Below are positions 55,115 through 64,000 of a stretch of 64,000 nucleotides of DNA, piece by piece. Below the pieces are notes generated by a model, which saw only the letters and a list, made by a program, of their open reading frames with translations, was not told the DNA's origin and made no database searches. Origin of the DNA: Penium margaritaceum. Lineage: Eukaryota > Streptophyta > Zygnematophyceae > Desmidiales > Peniaceae. The stretch lies in assembly GCA_023375785.1 (NCBI GenBank), contig SZWC01000812.1:32149-96148 (forward strand). The letters run 5' to 3'. The number at the start of each line of letters is the position of its first letter. The first letter of the stretch is position 1. Made by a program: the position numbers and the translations under genes.

Positions 55115-55620
55115 TTAGAGGGAATGATAGTGGTCCGTGATCATGATGCTGCTGATTTCATCAGGAAGCCTGCACACGAGGTTGAGCAGCAGGACCCATC
55201 GCGGCACGCCTTCCCCTTGCGGGCTTTTGGCTACCAAAGCCCAGGTGAGGAACTGGTCTAGAAATCTGCGGATGTTGTCATCCTTGCACATGACCTCCTT
55301 TTCAATCCTTCGCACTGCTTCCTCCTTTGTCAGGTGCTTAAAGCACTCAATGGGAGCATTGTCAAAGTTTTCAAAAGAAGGGAAAGGCGCTCGCTTGTTG
55401 TACCAATGAGCTGCAGCCCCCTAGAGATGAAGTTCCGCGGTGGCGAGGCAGAGGCCAAGGGGAATTTGGCCGATGCTAACATAGAGGGTGATTTGTTTGA
55501 GCCAGACGCAGGGGTCCTCCTCCGGGACACCCTTGAAGGATTCCAATCGCGGGATATTGGCCGGTTTAGAATGGATGTATTGCAGCTGCGGAATGGTGCT
55601 ACGGTTAGTCGTCAACGCAC
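55115..55620 (-). pseudogene. Gypsy Gag core region, minus-strand copy
   Basis: This contains the LESFKGVPEEDPCVWLKQITLYVSIGQIP block and, further on, the EKEVMCKDDNIRRFLDQFLTWALVAKSPQGEG block. These resemble retrotransposon Gag (capsid-like) core segments and are clearly shared with 61620-62060. In the family this domain builds the particle shell. It is a fossil region. Confidence 0.75.
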
Positions 55621-57486
55621 TCACAGCACGTGGGGGCGGAATGGTTGCAGGAGAAACCGTATAGTATCCCGTTGGGGGGTTTTGTATCTGGGGCTGCCCC
55701 GCGGGCACAGGAAAGCCTGGCTGCGTAGGTGGGGGAAGCATGTACCAAGAGGGAGGCGCTAACGCACTAGCGGTATAAGGCGTGGAGAAGAATGCCATCC
55801 CAGGGGGCGGAGCTTGAGTCCCGGGTGCTGATAGCATCATCTAGGGCACACAATACGTTTGGTTGACAGGAATCGCCACCGCGGAATAGGGCTAAATCGC
55901 TAGTCCCATGCTGGTAGTCGGGGCTACTACCATCCCCGTAGCGTGTTATGTTCCATGTGTCTGCTGTGGCAGCAAGTACAAATGGCTCTGCACTATTGGC
56001 GGCGGATGTGGCATTGGCGGCGATGCTCCCACGGGTACTGCTCCAATCATTTACAGATGGGGAACTTGTTGTTGGGTAATCACTGGCGGCTGCGGCGGTG
56101 TGCTGGCCACAAGCGTCGACAATGTCACTGCCCCCTGAGGCATGCCCTCACACTGCTGGTGCTGTGTCGCCCACAGATGCGGAGCGAAAGGCTAGATTAT
56201 GGCGTTCATCTGTGCCATACCGCCAACTCTCTGCTGCTGATGGGTCCATAGTTGAGTCCCCGCAGGTGGCGCTTGCGATATGACTCCGTGGTGGGTAGCG
56301 CACACACCCTGTGTCCCTGGCTGCGTCACCCCCATAGGGGATGAATTGACATCCCTGCTTGCGGCACAGGCTGCCAAGGTTGCTAAGTGAGTGGTCCCGC
56401 TACCAGAAGTGCTGCTGCCTGCATCGCACAGGTTACCGCCTTGGATGGGTGAACCTGCTGATGTGGCGGTGCTCTTTGTATGGCATATGAGGGTGCTCCC
56501 ATCAATGGTGCATTCATGCTCAGCTGCGGAGGTTTTTGCTGCAACACTGGGTCAGATATGTAAGGCTGCGGCAGTCCTCATGCTTGGACAACTCTCGGAC
56601 ACTGCTGCAGCAATTACATCGGCGGTTGAGAGGGTGCGGCGGGTTCCACCGTCATTGCTCATGCAGGCGCGGAAAGGTGACTCGCTAGTGATTGGTTCAC
56701 CGACAACAGCGCACCTCCCGGTGTTTGTGGGGGCACCGGCATCCCTAGCAGCTCGCTTCCCGGGTGGAATGTTGGTGGGGTCGCCTGCTGCTACTGTGAT
56801 CTTGTTGTAGGTTGTCCTGTTGCCATATCTATCGTAATTGTTACTGCCACCTGCCGCGGTAGGGTGGAGTCCAGAGACATCCCAAGCGGTGGAACCAGTG
56901 GTCCCTTCTGCTGCAAATCCGTCACTGGACGTTGGTCGTCCACTATTGGGTTGTCCATGGTTTCCGCTTCCTCGGGGTTGTATGATAATGTCTGCGGATG
57001 AGTTGTCAAGGATGTGTGGTGTGCCGCTATGCTGTCAGCCACCGTCGGCTGCTGCCCGCCACAATGTTGGTAGACCAGTCCGCGATAGGCTTCGAATCCT
57101 CCACCATCAGAGTGTTGCTCCGATGATGGTTGGGGGTAAAAAAACCACAGGAGTGCCGTAGCCACAACCCCCTGTCCCTGCGACTCGTGCTAGGATTGGC
57201 TGGGTCCGCGGCTCCCATGGTCGGAGACTGTCTCCACTTCCACACGGTCGCCGAAAGCGTTCATGATGCGACGCCAGTGCAGGTTCTCCAGGCACTTGTT
57301 CACCCGTCGATGTTGGACCAGTGGATCCGTGCCTAGCGAGGAGCTCATAAGGGTGCGGGACAACACCGGCAAGGAATTCTGGGCGTCCTTGTAGCTGGTG
57401 GCTTGGCGCGGCAAGAAGTACCACACAGATGACTGGTGTTGCCGTCTCCTGCAATCTTGATGCACAAAACTTGCTGCCGACATGAA

Positions 57487-60400
57487 TGACTGTGTTTAAG
57501 TACGTGTAAGTATGTGTAAGTGCATGTAAGTAGGTCTAAGTACATGTAAGTGTGTGTAAGTGCGTGTAAGTGCATGTACGTGCTTGTAAGTGCGTGTATA
57601 TGCGTGCTAGTGCATATAAGTACATGTAAGTACTTGTAAGTACCTGTAAGTTCATGTAAGAGCGTGTACGTGCATGTAAGTATGTGTAAGTGCATATACG
57701 TGCGTGTACGTGCGTGTAAGTACGTGTACATTAGTGTAAGTGGTGTACATTCATGTTAGTATGTGTAAGTGTGTGATAGTGCGTGCAAGTGCGTGTAAGT
57801 GTGTGTAAGTGCCTTTAAGTACATGTAAGTGCTTTTAAGTACGTGCCCGTTTGTGTAAGTACGCGTAATTACGAGTAAGTACGTGTAATTGTGTATAGGT
57901 ACGTGTAAAGGTGTGTAAGTGCATGTATGTTCACTTAAGTACGTGTAAGTACGTGCAAGTGCCTATAACTATGTGAAAGTGCGTTTAAGTGCATCTAAGT
58001 GCGTGTAAGTGCATGTAAGTTTATGTAAGTCTGTGTACGTTTGTGTAAGTGCATGTAAGTGTCTGTATGTGCGTGTAAGTGCGTATAAGTTCGTATAAGT
58101 GTGTGTAAGTGTGCTTCACTTATTGTAAGTGCGTGTAAGTGTGTGCAAGAGTGTATAAGTTTGTGTAAGTACGTGTAAGTGCATGTAGGTGCGTGTAAGT
58201 GCGTATAAGTGCATGTAAGTACGTGTAAGTGCACGTAAGTGCATGCAAGTGCATGTAAGTGCGTGTAAGTGCGTGTAAGTGCATGTAAGTGTGTGTACGT
58301 TTGTGTACGTGCGGGTAAGTACATGTAAGTGGGTGTAAGTGCGTGTAAGTGCGTATAAGTATGTCTAAGTGCGTGTAGCTGTGTGTAAGTGTAAGTGCGT
58401 GTATGTACGTGTAAGTGTGTATAAGTGCGTGTAAATTCAGTTTAAGTGCGTGTAAGTTCATGTAAGTTTGTGTAAGTGCGTGTGAGTGTACTTAAGTGCG
58501 TGAAAGTGCGTGTAAGTGTGTGTTCGTGCATGTTGGTGCGTGTTAGAACGTGTTAGTGTGTGTAAGTGCATGTAAGGGCGTGTAAGTGCGTGTAAGTGTG
58601 TGTAAGTGCATGTAAGTACATGTAAGTTCATGCAGGTGCGTGTAAGTGTGTACAAGTACGTGTAAATTCGTGTAAGTGCGTGTAAGTACGTGTAAGTGCG
58701 TGTAAGTAGGTGGAAGTGTGTGTAAGTGTGTGTAAGTATGTGTAAGTACGTGTAAGTGCAAGTTAGTATGTGTAAGCAAATGCAAGTGCGTGTCAATGCG
58801 TGAAAGTGCATGCAAATGCGTGTAAGTAAATGTAAGTTGGTGTAAGTGTGTGTAAGTGCATACAAGTATGGTTTAAGTTAGTGTGTGTGTAAGTGAATGT
58901 AATTATGCGTAAGTGTGTGTAAGTGCATGTACGTGTGTGGAAGTACGTATAAGTGAGTGTAAGTTCAGTTTAAGTACGTGTAAGTTCGTCTAAGCTCGTG
59001 TAATTGCGTGTAAGTATGTGTAAGTATGTATACATGCGTGTAAGGGTGTGTAAGTGCATGTAGGTGCATGTAAGTGCGTGTAAGTGCATGCACGTGCGTG
59101 TAAGTGCATGTAACTGTGTGTAAGTTCAGTTAAAGTGCGTGTAAGTACGTGTAAGGTCAGTTTAAGTGCAAACGTTTGTGTAAGTGCATGTAAGTGCGTT
59201 TAAGTTTGTGTAAGTGTAGGTTAGTACATGTTTGTGTGTGTAAGTGTGTACAAGTGTGTGTAAGTACGTGTAGGTTTGTGTAGGTGTGTGTTAGTGCATG
59301 TAAGGATGTGTAAGGGTGTGTAAGTGCACGTAAGTGCGTGTAAGTGAGTGAAAGTGCATGTAAGTGCGTGTAAGTGCCTGCAAGTTCATATAAGTACGTA
59401 TTAGTGCGTGTAAGTACATGTAAGTGTATATATGTATATGGAAGTGTGTGTAAGTGTGTGTAAGTGCGTGCAAGTGCAAGTAAGTGCATGTCAGTGCGTG
59501 TGAATGAGAATAAGTGCATGTAAGTTTGTGTATGTGTGGGTAAGTGCATGTAGGTGCGTGTAAGTGCGTATAGGTACATGTAAGTGCATGTAAGTGCGTG
59601 TAAGTGCGTATAGGTACAAGTAAGTGCATGTAAGTGCATGTAAGTTTGTGTAAGTGTGGGTAAGTGCGTGTAAGTGCGTATAGGTACAAGTAAGTGCATG
59701 TAAGTGCGTGTAAGTGCGTATACGTGCGTGTATGTGCGTGTAAGTGCGTGTAAGTCCGTGTAAATGTGTGTAAGTATGTGGTAGTGTGTGTAAGTGTGTA
59801 CAAGTGCGTATAAGTCTGTGTAGGTGCGTGTAAGTGCGTATAAATTCGTGTAAGTGCATGTAAGTGCGAGTAAGTGCATTCAAGTGCCTGTACATGCATG
59901 TCTGTGTGTATAAGTATGTGTGAGTTTGTGTAAGTGTGGGTAAGTGCGTGTAAGTGCGTGTAAGTGCATGTAATTGCGTGTAAGTGCGTGTAAGTGCGTG
60001 TAAGTGTAAGTGCGTGTATGTACGTATAAGTGCGTGTAAGTGTGTGTAAGTTCGTGTAAGTGCGTGTAAGTGCGTGTACGTGCATGCAAGTGCGTGTAAG
60101 TACGTGTAAGTGCGTGTAAGTGTCTGTATGTGCGTATACGTATGTGTAAGTATGTGTAGGTGTGTGCAAGTGCATGTAAGTTTGCCTAAGTGTGTGTAAG
60201 TGCATGTACGTTTGTGTAAGTGTGTGTAAGTGTGTGTAATTACGTGTAAGTGTGTGTAAGTGCGTGTAAGTATGGATAAGTACATGTAAGTGCGTGTAGG
60301 TGCGTGTAAGTGCGTGTAAGTGCATGCAAGTACATGTAAGTGCGTGTAAGTGCGTGTAAGTTTAGTTTAAATGCGTGTAGGTGTGTGTACGTTTCTGTAT

Positions 60401-61552
60401 GTTTGTGTAAGTGTGTGTAAGTGTGGTTTAGTGCGTGTAAGTGTTTGTTAGTATGTATTAGTGTGTGTTAGTACGTTTAAGGATGTGTAGGTGCATGTAA
60501 CTACGTGTAAGTATGTGTAAGTGTGTGTAGGTGCATGTAAGTGCGTGTAAGTGTGTGTAAGTGCGTGTAATTGCGGGTAAGTGCGTATAGGTACGTGTAA
60601 GTGTGTGGAAGTACCTATAAGTGTGTGTACATGTGTACAAGTGCATGTAAGCACATGTAAGTGCGTGTTAGTGTGTGTAAGTTTGTGGAAGTGTGTGTAA
60701 GTGCGTGTGAGTGCGTGTAAGTGCGTGTAAGTACATTTAAGTGCGTGTAAGTGCATGTAAGTGCGTGTAGGTACGTGTAAGTGTGTGTAAGTGCGTGTAA
60801 GTGCGTGTAAGTACGTGTAAGTGCGTGTAAGTACGTGTAAGTGCGTGTAAGTACGTGTAAGTGCGTGTAAGTACGTGTAAGTGCGTGTAAGTACGTGTAA
60901 GTGCGTGTAAGTACATTTAAGTGCGTGTAAGTGCATGTAAGTGCGTGTAGGTACATGTAAGTGTGTATTAGTGCGTGTAAGTTCGTACAAGTGCGTGTAA
61001 GTACGTGTAAGTGCATACAAGTACGTGTCAGTACGTGTAAATTTGTGTAAGTTTGTGTATGTGTGGTAAAGTGTGTGTAAGTATGTGTACATGCGTGTAA
61101 CGGCGTGTCGATGCGTTTAACTGTGGCTAAGTGTAAGTGCGTGTATGTGCGTGTAAGTGTGTATAAGTGTGTGTAAGTTTGTGTAAGTGTATGTAAGTGC
61201 GTGTAAGTACGTGTAAGTGGATGTAAGTACCTATAACTACGTATAATTGCGTGTAAGTGTGCGTAAGTATGTATAAGTTTGCGTAAGTGTGTGTAAGTGC
61301 GTGTACATTTGTCTAAGTATGTGTAAGTGTGCGTAATTGTCTGTAGGTGCAGATAAGTGTGTGTAAGAATCTGTTTAAGTGCGTGTAAGTTCGTGTAAGT
61401 TTGTGTAAGTTTGTATAACTGCGTATAAGTGTATTTAAGTGTGAGAAAGTGCATGTAAGTGCGTGTTGGTGCATGTTAGTACGTGTTAGTACGTGTATGT
61501 GTGTGTAAGTGCATGTAGGGGCGGGTAAGTGCGTATAAGTATGTGTGAGTAT
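57487..61552 (-). repeat. 10-bp minisatellite array in reverse orientation
   Basis: About 4.07 kb of the same decamer as in 22355-53980, but on the other strand: the plus strand here reads GCGTGTAAGT. Open frames are found only on the minus strand, for the same reason as before. A run near 60790-60910 alternates GTGCGTGTAA and GTACGTGTAA in 20-bp steps. Several short pieces recur, for example the GTAAGTGCGTATAGGTAC word at 59560-59700. The array lies between two gypsy copies of opposite orientation. Confidence 0.96.
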
Positions 61553-61619
61553 GTAGCCTTCCATCCGTCACATGCTGTGACCGCGTTGACAACTAACCAC
61601 AACACCATTCTGCACTTGC

Positions 61620-62260
61620 AGTACATTGGCTCTCAACCCGCCAACCGTCCTCGGCTGGAATCCTTCAAGGGTGCCCCGGAGGAGGACCCTTGGGTCTTGC
61701 TCTAGTAAATTACCATCTATGCCAGCATCGGCCGAGTCCCGCCCGATCTCTGCCTTGCCACTCCGGAACTTCACCTACAAGGGGCTGCAACTGACTGGTA
61801 CAACGCGCGTGCACCTTTTCGACCTTTTGAGGACTTTGGCAACACCCTTATTTAACACTTCAAACACTCGACAAAGGAAGAAGCACTGTGAAACATTGAG
61901 AAGGAGGTCATGCGCAAGGATGCCGACATTCGCAGGTTTTTGGATTAGTTCCTCACTTGGGCATCAGTTGTAAAGAGCCCTCAAGGGGAAGGACTGTTGC
62001 TGTGGGCCCTACTGCAAAATCTCATCCGCACACTCCCCAATGAGATCAGCAGTCTGATGATCCTCGAGTGCTACCAGTCCCTGAAGGATGCGGTGCAGGA
62101 CGCCACGGCCATTTCTACACGGCAACGATCTACGCGGTAGCATCAAGGCGGAGACACGCACACTCAAGCAACAACATCACAAGCCTCTCAACCCAAGCTA
62201 AAGGCGTGTTACACCTGCCAGAGTTTGGAGCATATCCCTCGAGATTACGCGCGCAAACGA
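61620..62260 (+). pseudogene. Gypsy Gag core and zinc-knuckle-like region, plus-strand copy
   Basis: Gag core blocks shared with the minus-strand copy are followed by an ACYTCQSLEHIPRDYARKR segment at 62204-62260, in the spacing of a retroviral-type zinc knuckle. Its role in the family would be packaging of element RNA. It is a fossil region. Confidence 0.75.
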
Positions 62261-62424
62261 CAAGGTGCTCCGCGCACCGACCCCGTACAATAGAACCCAT
62301 GGTACAGCGGTGGCAGCGGTACTACAATCAGCCATGGAAGGCCCGGCAGCATCAACAACAGACGCAAGATAGACAAGAGGCATAGGATCATCAGCCCCAA
62401 GCTGCCCTAGGCAGACAAGGCATT

Positions 62425-62700
62425 ATGCCCAACCTACAACCATCTGCGAACCCTGCGAGCGGAGCCCGCAACGTCAAATTGGGACTACCGATGGCAGGGG
62501 ACGAGACCACAGAGGTACCTCCCACTAGCGAAGAAACGACTCTCATGGCACAAGCCCAAGAACTTGGCGTGCGCAGATGGGACCTACAAATGGCAGCCAG
62601 AGTCCAAGAGGACCTGAGGCGCAAAGTAGAGGCCGCGGAGGAGCGATTCCAGGAGGCAGTTGTCAATCGCACCGTTGTTCCGGAGAGACGACGATAGGCA
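62425..62700 (+). pseudogene. Charged helical linker between Gag and protease
   Basis: About 90 codons encoding a Glu/Ala/Arg-rich segment (AQELGVRRWDLQMAARVQEDLRRKVEAAEERFQEAV) that should form a helix, possibly a coiled coil. I do not recognise it as a named domain. It lies between the zinc-knuckle-like segment and the protease of the same element. Confidence 0.5.
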
Positions 62701-63029
62701 AAACCACCACTCCTGGTGGAGAAGCAACCGGCCCCATCTTCGCAGACGCCCAACATAGGTCCAGCAGTCGCGGAGAAAGCACTGACCCCGTCCAACGCCT
62801 CCTTACCATCTCCATTGTGGAAGTCAATTTCTTTGAGCTCCTTCGCATTCATCCTGAGATTACACCGCGACTAAATGAGGAGTTCGCCAGGGCCAATCAA
62901 CGCCTCCAAGCTGTCGGCATCTCCCTCAACTGTACCACGCCTACACACGGCACGCAGAACACCTGCCGTACGATACCCGAGACGTCGTTGGCACTGAGTC
63001 TTGCGGAAGGAGAGAGGGGATGGGTACCA

Positions 63030-63360
63030 CAGTCCTTGGAACCACCGCGACGGGACGACAACCACTACGAGGTTGCCTGCTGTGTTATTTGGATCTGCGA
63101 AAGAAAGTTCCTAGCCATCATCGATGCGGGAGCCACCTACACCACAGTGCCAATCCGCGTTCTCCTGGTGGTCGAATGGGCAGACCGCATCCTCCCTACG
63201 CGCCGACACCTCACCAACTCGGCCAGAGGAATGGATTACGGGGACGGAGAGGTTCACGACCTACCCATGCAGGTGGGCTCCCTTCATGAGCCAGTGAACG
63301 TCTAAGTTACGCAAGCCAAGACGTATTACGTGCTCTTGGGCATGGACTACATGGTACCGC
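63030..63360 (+). pseudogene. Gypsy retropepsin-like protease region, plus-strand copy
   Basis: It encodes YEVACCVIWICERKFLAIIDAGATYTTVPIRV, with the active-site position near 63123. About 70 codons later comes YYVLLGMDYM (63327-63356), matching the second conserved block (LGMD) of gypsy-type aspartic proteases. In the family it processes the polyprotein. Part of a fossil element. Confidence 0.8.
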
Positions 63361-64000
63361 GGCAGGCCAACCTTCTCTTCTCCCTGGGGATCATGCAACT
63401 CAGCTCCACGTCTAGGGAGGAAGCGTACTGCCCCATTACCATCGGTGACAGGGTGGCGATTCCTGTCACCGGTGGTGCATCATTTTCTCTCATGAATGCT
63501 GCGGCAGAGGACTCCCAAGGCCAAGCAGATAGGTTACCAATCCTCTCAGTGGATGTGCGTGACGCGGAACAGATCTCAGCCGGCAACTGGCACGAACTCG
63601 CAGAAGAGCCCACCGAGCCTGGAGCACAGACCATCCTCTTGGGATTATGGAAGAGAGGATAGCAAGTCTTTGGAACTGGCCCTCCACTTGAGGAGGAAGA
63701 GGAGTTCTACCCACTCCGCGAGACGGCGCCACCACCACCTCCACGATGGGAACACATGCTCCATTCACAACTCTCCCCCACACAAAAGCAAGAATTTTGC
63801 GACCTACTGGACGCATTTGTAGACATCTTTGCTGGATCTGCAGTTGATTTGGGGGTCGTGGAAGCGTTCCACGTCATCTCCACAGGGGATTATGTGCCCA
63901 CAAAACAGAAGGTGCGGCACATCATCCCTGACCAAGAGAAGATCATCACAGAGGGGCTTGCAAAACTCAAGGCGCAAGGGGTGATCGTCCCTATCGTCAA

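Larger units (their letters stand above)
53981..57486 (-). mobile_element. Ty3/gypsy-type retrotransposon segment, gag to protease (fossil, minus strand)
   Basis: Read on the minus strand from 57486 to 53981, this is about 3.5 kb of a gypsy-class element flanked by minisatellite on both sides. The first 1.9 kb encodes Pro/Gln-rich, poorly conserved sequence. Near 55600-55420 come the Gag blocks PANIPRLESFKGVPEEDP and ITLYVSIGQIP, then MRRIEKEVMCKDDNIRRFLDQFLTW near 55315. The protease region is near 54180-53990 (ICGRKFFAIIDTGVTHTT). The same blocks in the same order occur on the plus strand at 61600-63200, which identifies the family. It is broken, with several breaks, and no LTR is visible at either end. 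Plus-strand frames here are shadows. Confidence 0.83.
61553..64000 (+). mobile_element. Ty3/gypsy-type retrotransposon, gag to start of RT (fossil, plus strand, runs off window)
   Basis: A second copy of the family at 53981-57486, in plus orientation. It begins in mid-gag right after the reverse minisatellite. In order: the Gag blocks NRPRLESFKGAPEEDPW near 61640-61700 and EKEVMRKDADIRRFLD near 61895, a zinc-knuckle-like segment at 62207-62251, a charged helical segment near 62520-62690, a retropepsin near 63060-63360, and the start of a gypsy-type RT from about 63800. The RT start (VEAFHVISTGDYVPTKQK, then LAKLKAQGVIVPI) places protease before RT with no integrase between, as in Ty3/gypsy. 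It is broken, with several breaks. The rest is outside the window. Confidence 0.87.

Noticed and set aside
54049-57336. Plus-strand frames of 60-194 codons in the gypsy segment
   Set aside because: They lie opposite the minus-strand gag-protease sequence, show no recognisable domain and are shadows in GC-richer DNA.
22355-61552. Telomere or interstitial telomeric repeat
   Set aside because: The unit GCGTGTAAGT is not TTTAGGG, TTAGGG or another telomere motif I know, lacks the usual G-run, and lies inside retroelement-rich DNA in both orientations.

Overview
This window is repeat-dominated eukaryotic nuclear DNA. I see no host gene, rRNA gene or bacterial-type gene in it. The retroelement types (Ty1/copia and Ty3/gypsy) and the satellite structure fit a large, repeat-rich genome. 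A green alga or land plant is my best guess, but nothing in the sequence fixes the lineage.

Layout. (1) 1-2214: the 3' half of a copia element (reverse transcriptase, RNase H) and its right LTR. (2) 2215-18660: a satellite array of about 191-bp monomers. Six monomer types in fixed order make a higher-order repeat of about 1146 bp, an architecture typical of centromeric satellites. It is interrupted by a non-satellite insert (about 2666-3128) and by a second tandem repeat with a 10-11 bp unit (17797-18392). (3) 18661-22354: the 5' half of a second copy of the same copia family (left LTR, half-tRNA-type primer site, gag, protease, integrase), cut off by a minisatellite. (4) 22355-53980: about 31.6 kb of a minisatellite with the 10-bp unit ACTTACACGC. 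It contains three copies of a 363-bp element with terminal inverted repeats and many nested secondary amplifications (30 bp x 69, 248 bp x about 9.6, 140 bp x 7, 180 bp x 5 and several duplications). (5) 53981-57486: a broken Ty3/gypsy gag-protease segment on the minus strand. (6) 57487-61552: the same minisatellite in the opposite orientation. (7) 61553-64000: a second copy of the gypsy family on the plus strand, running off the window.

The long open frames in the minisatellite (up to 815 codons, in overlapping frames) follow from a 10-bp unit that has no stop codon on one strand. They should not be annotated as genes. Six runs of N occur; at four of them the sequence on one side is repeated on the other, so some local duplications are probably unmerged contig ends.

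The most interesting material is structural: a centromere-like higher-order satellite beside a giant helical-pitch minisatellite. The minisatellite's TTA and GC steps are phased as in strong nucleosome-binding DNA, its variants look like CpG decay, and its secondary amplifications mostly keep the 10-bp register.
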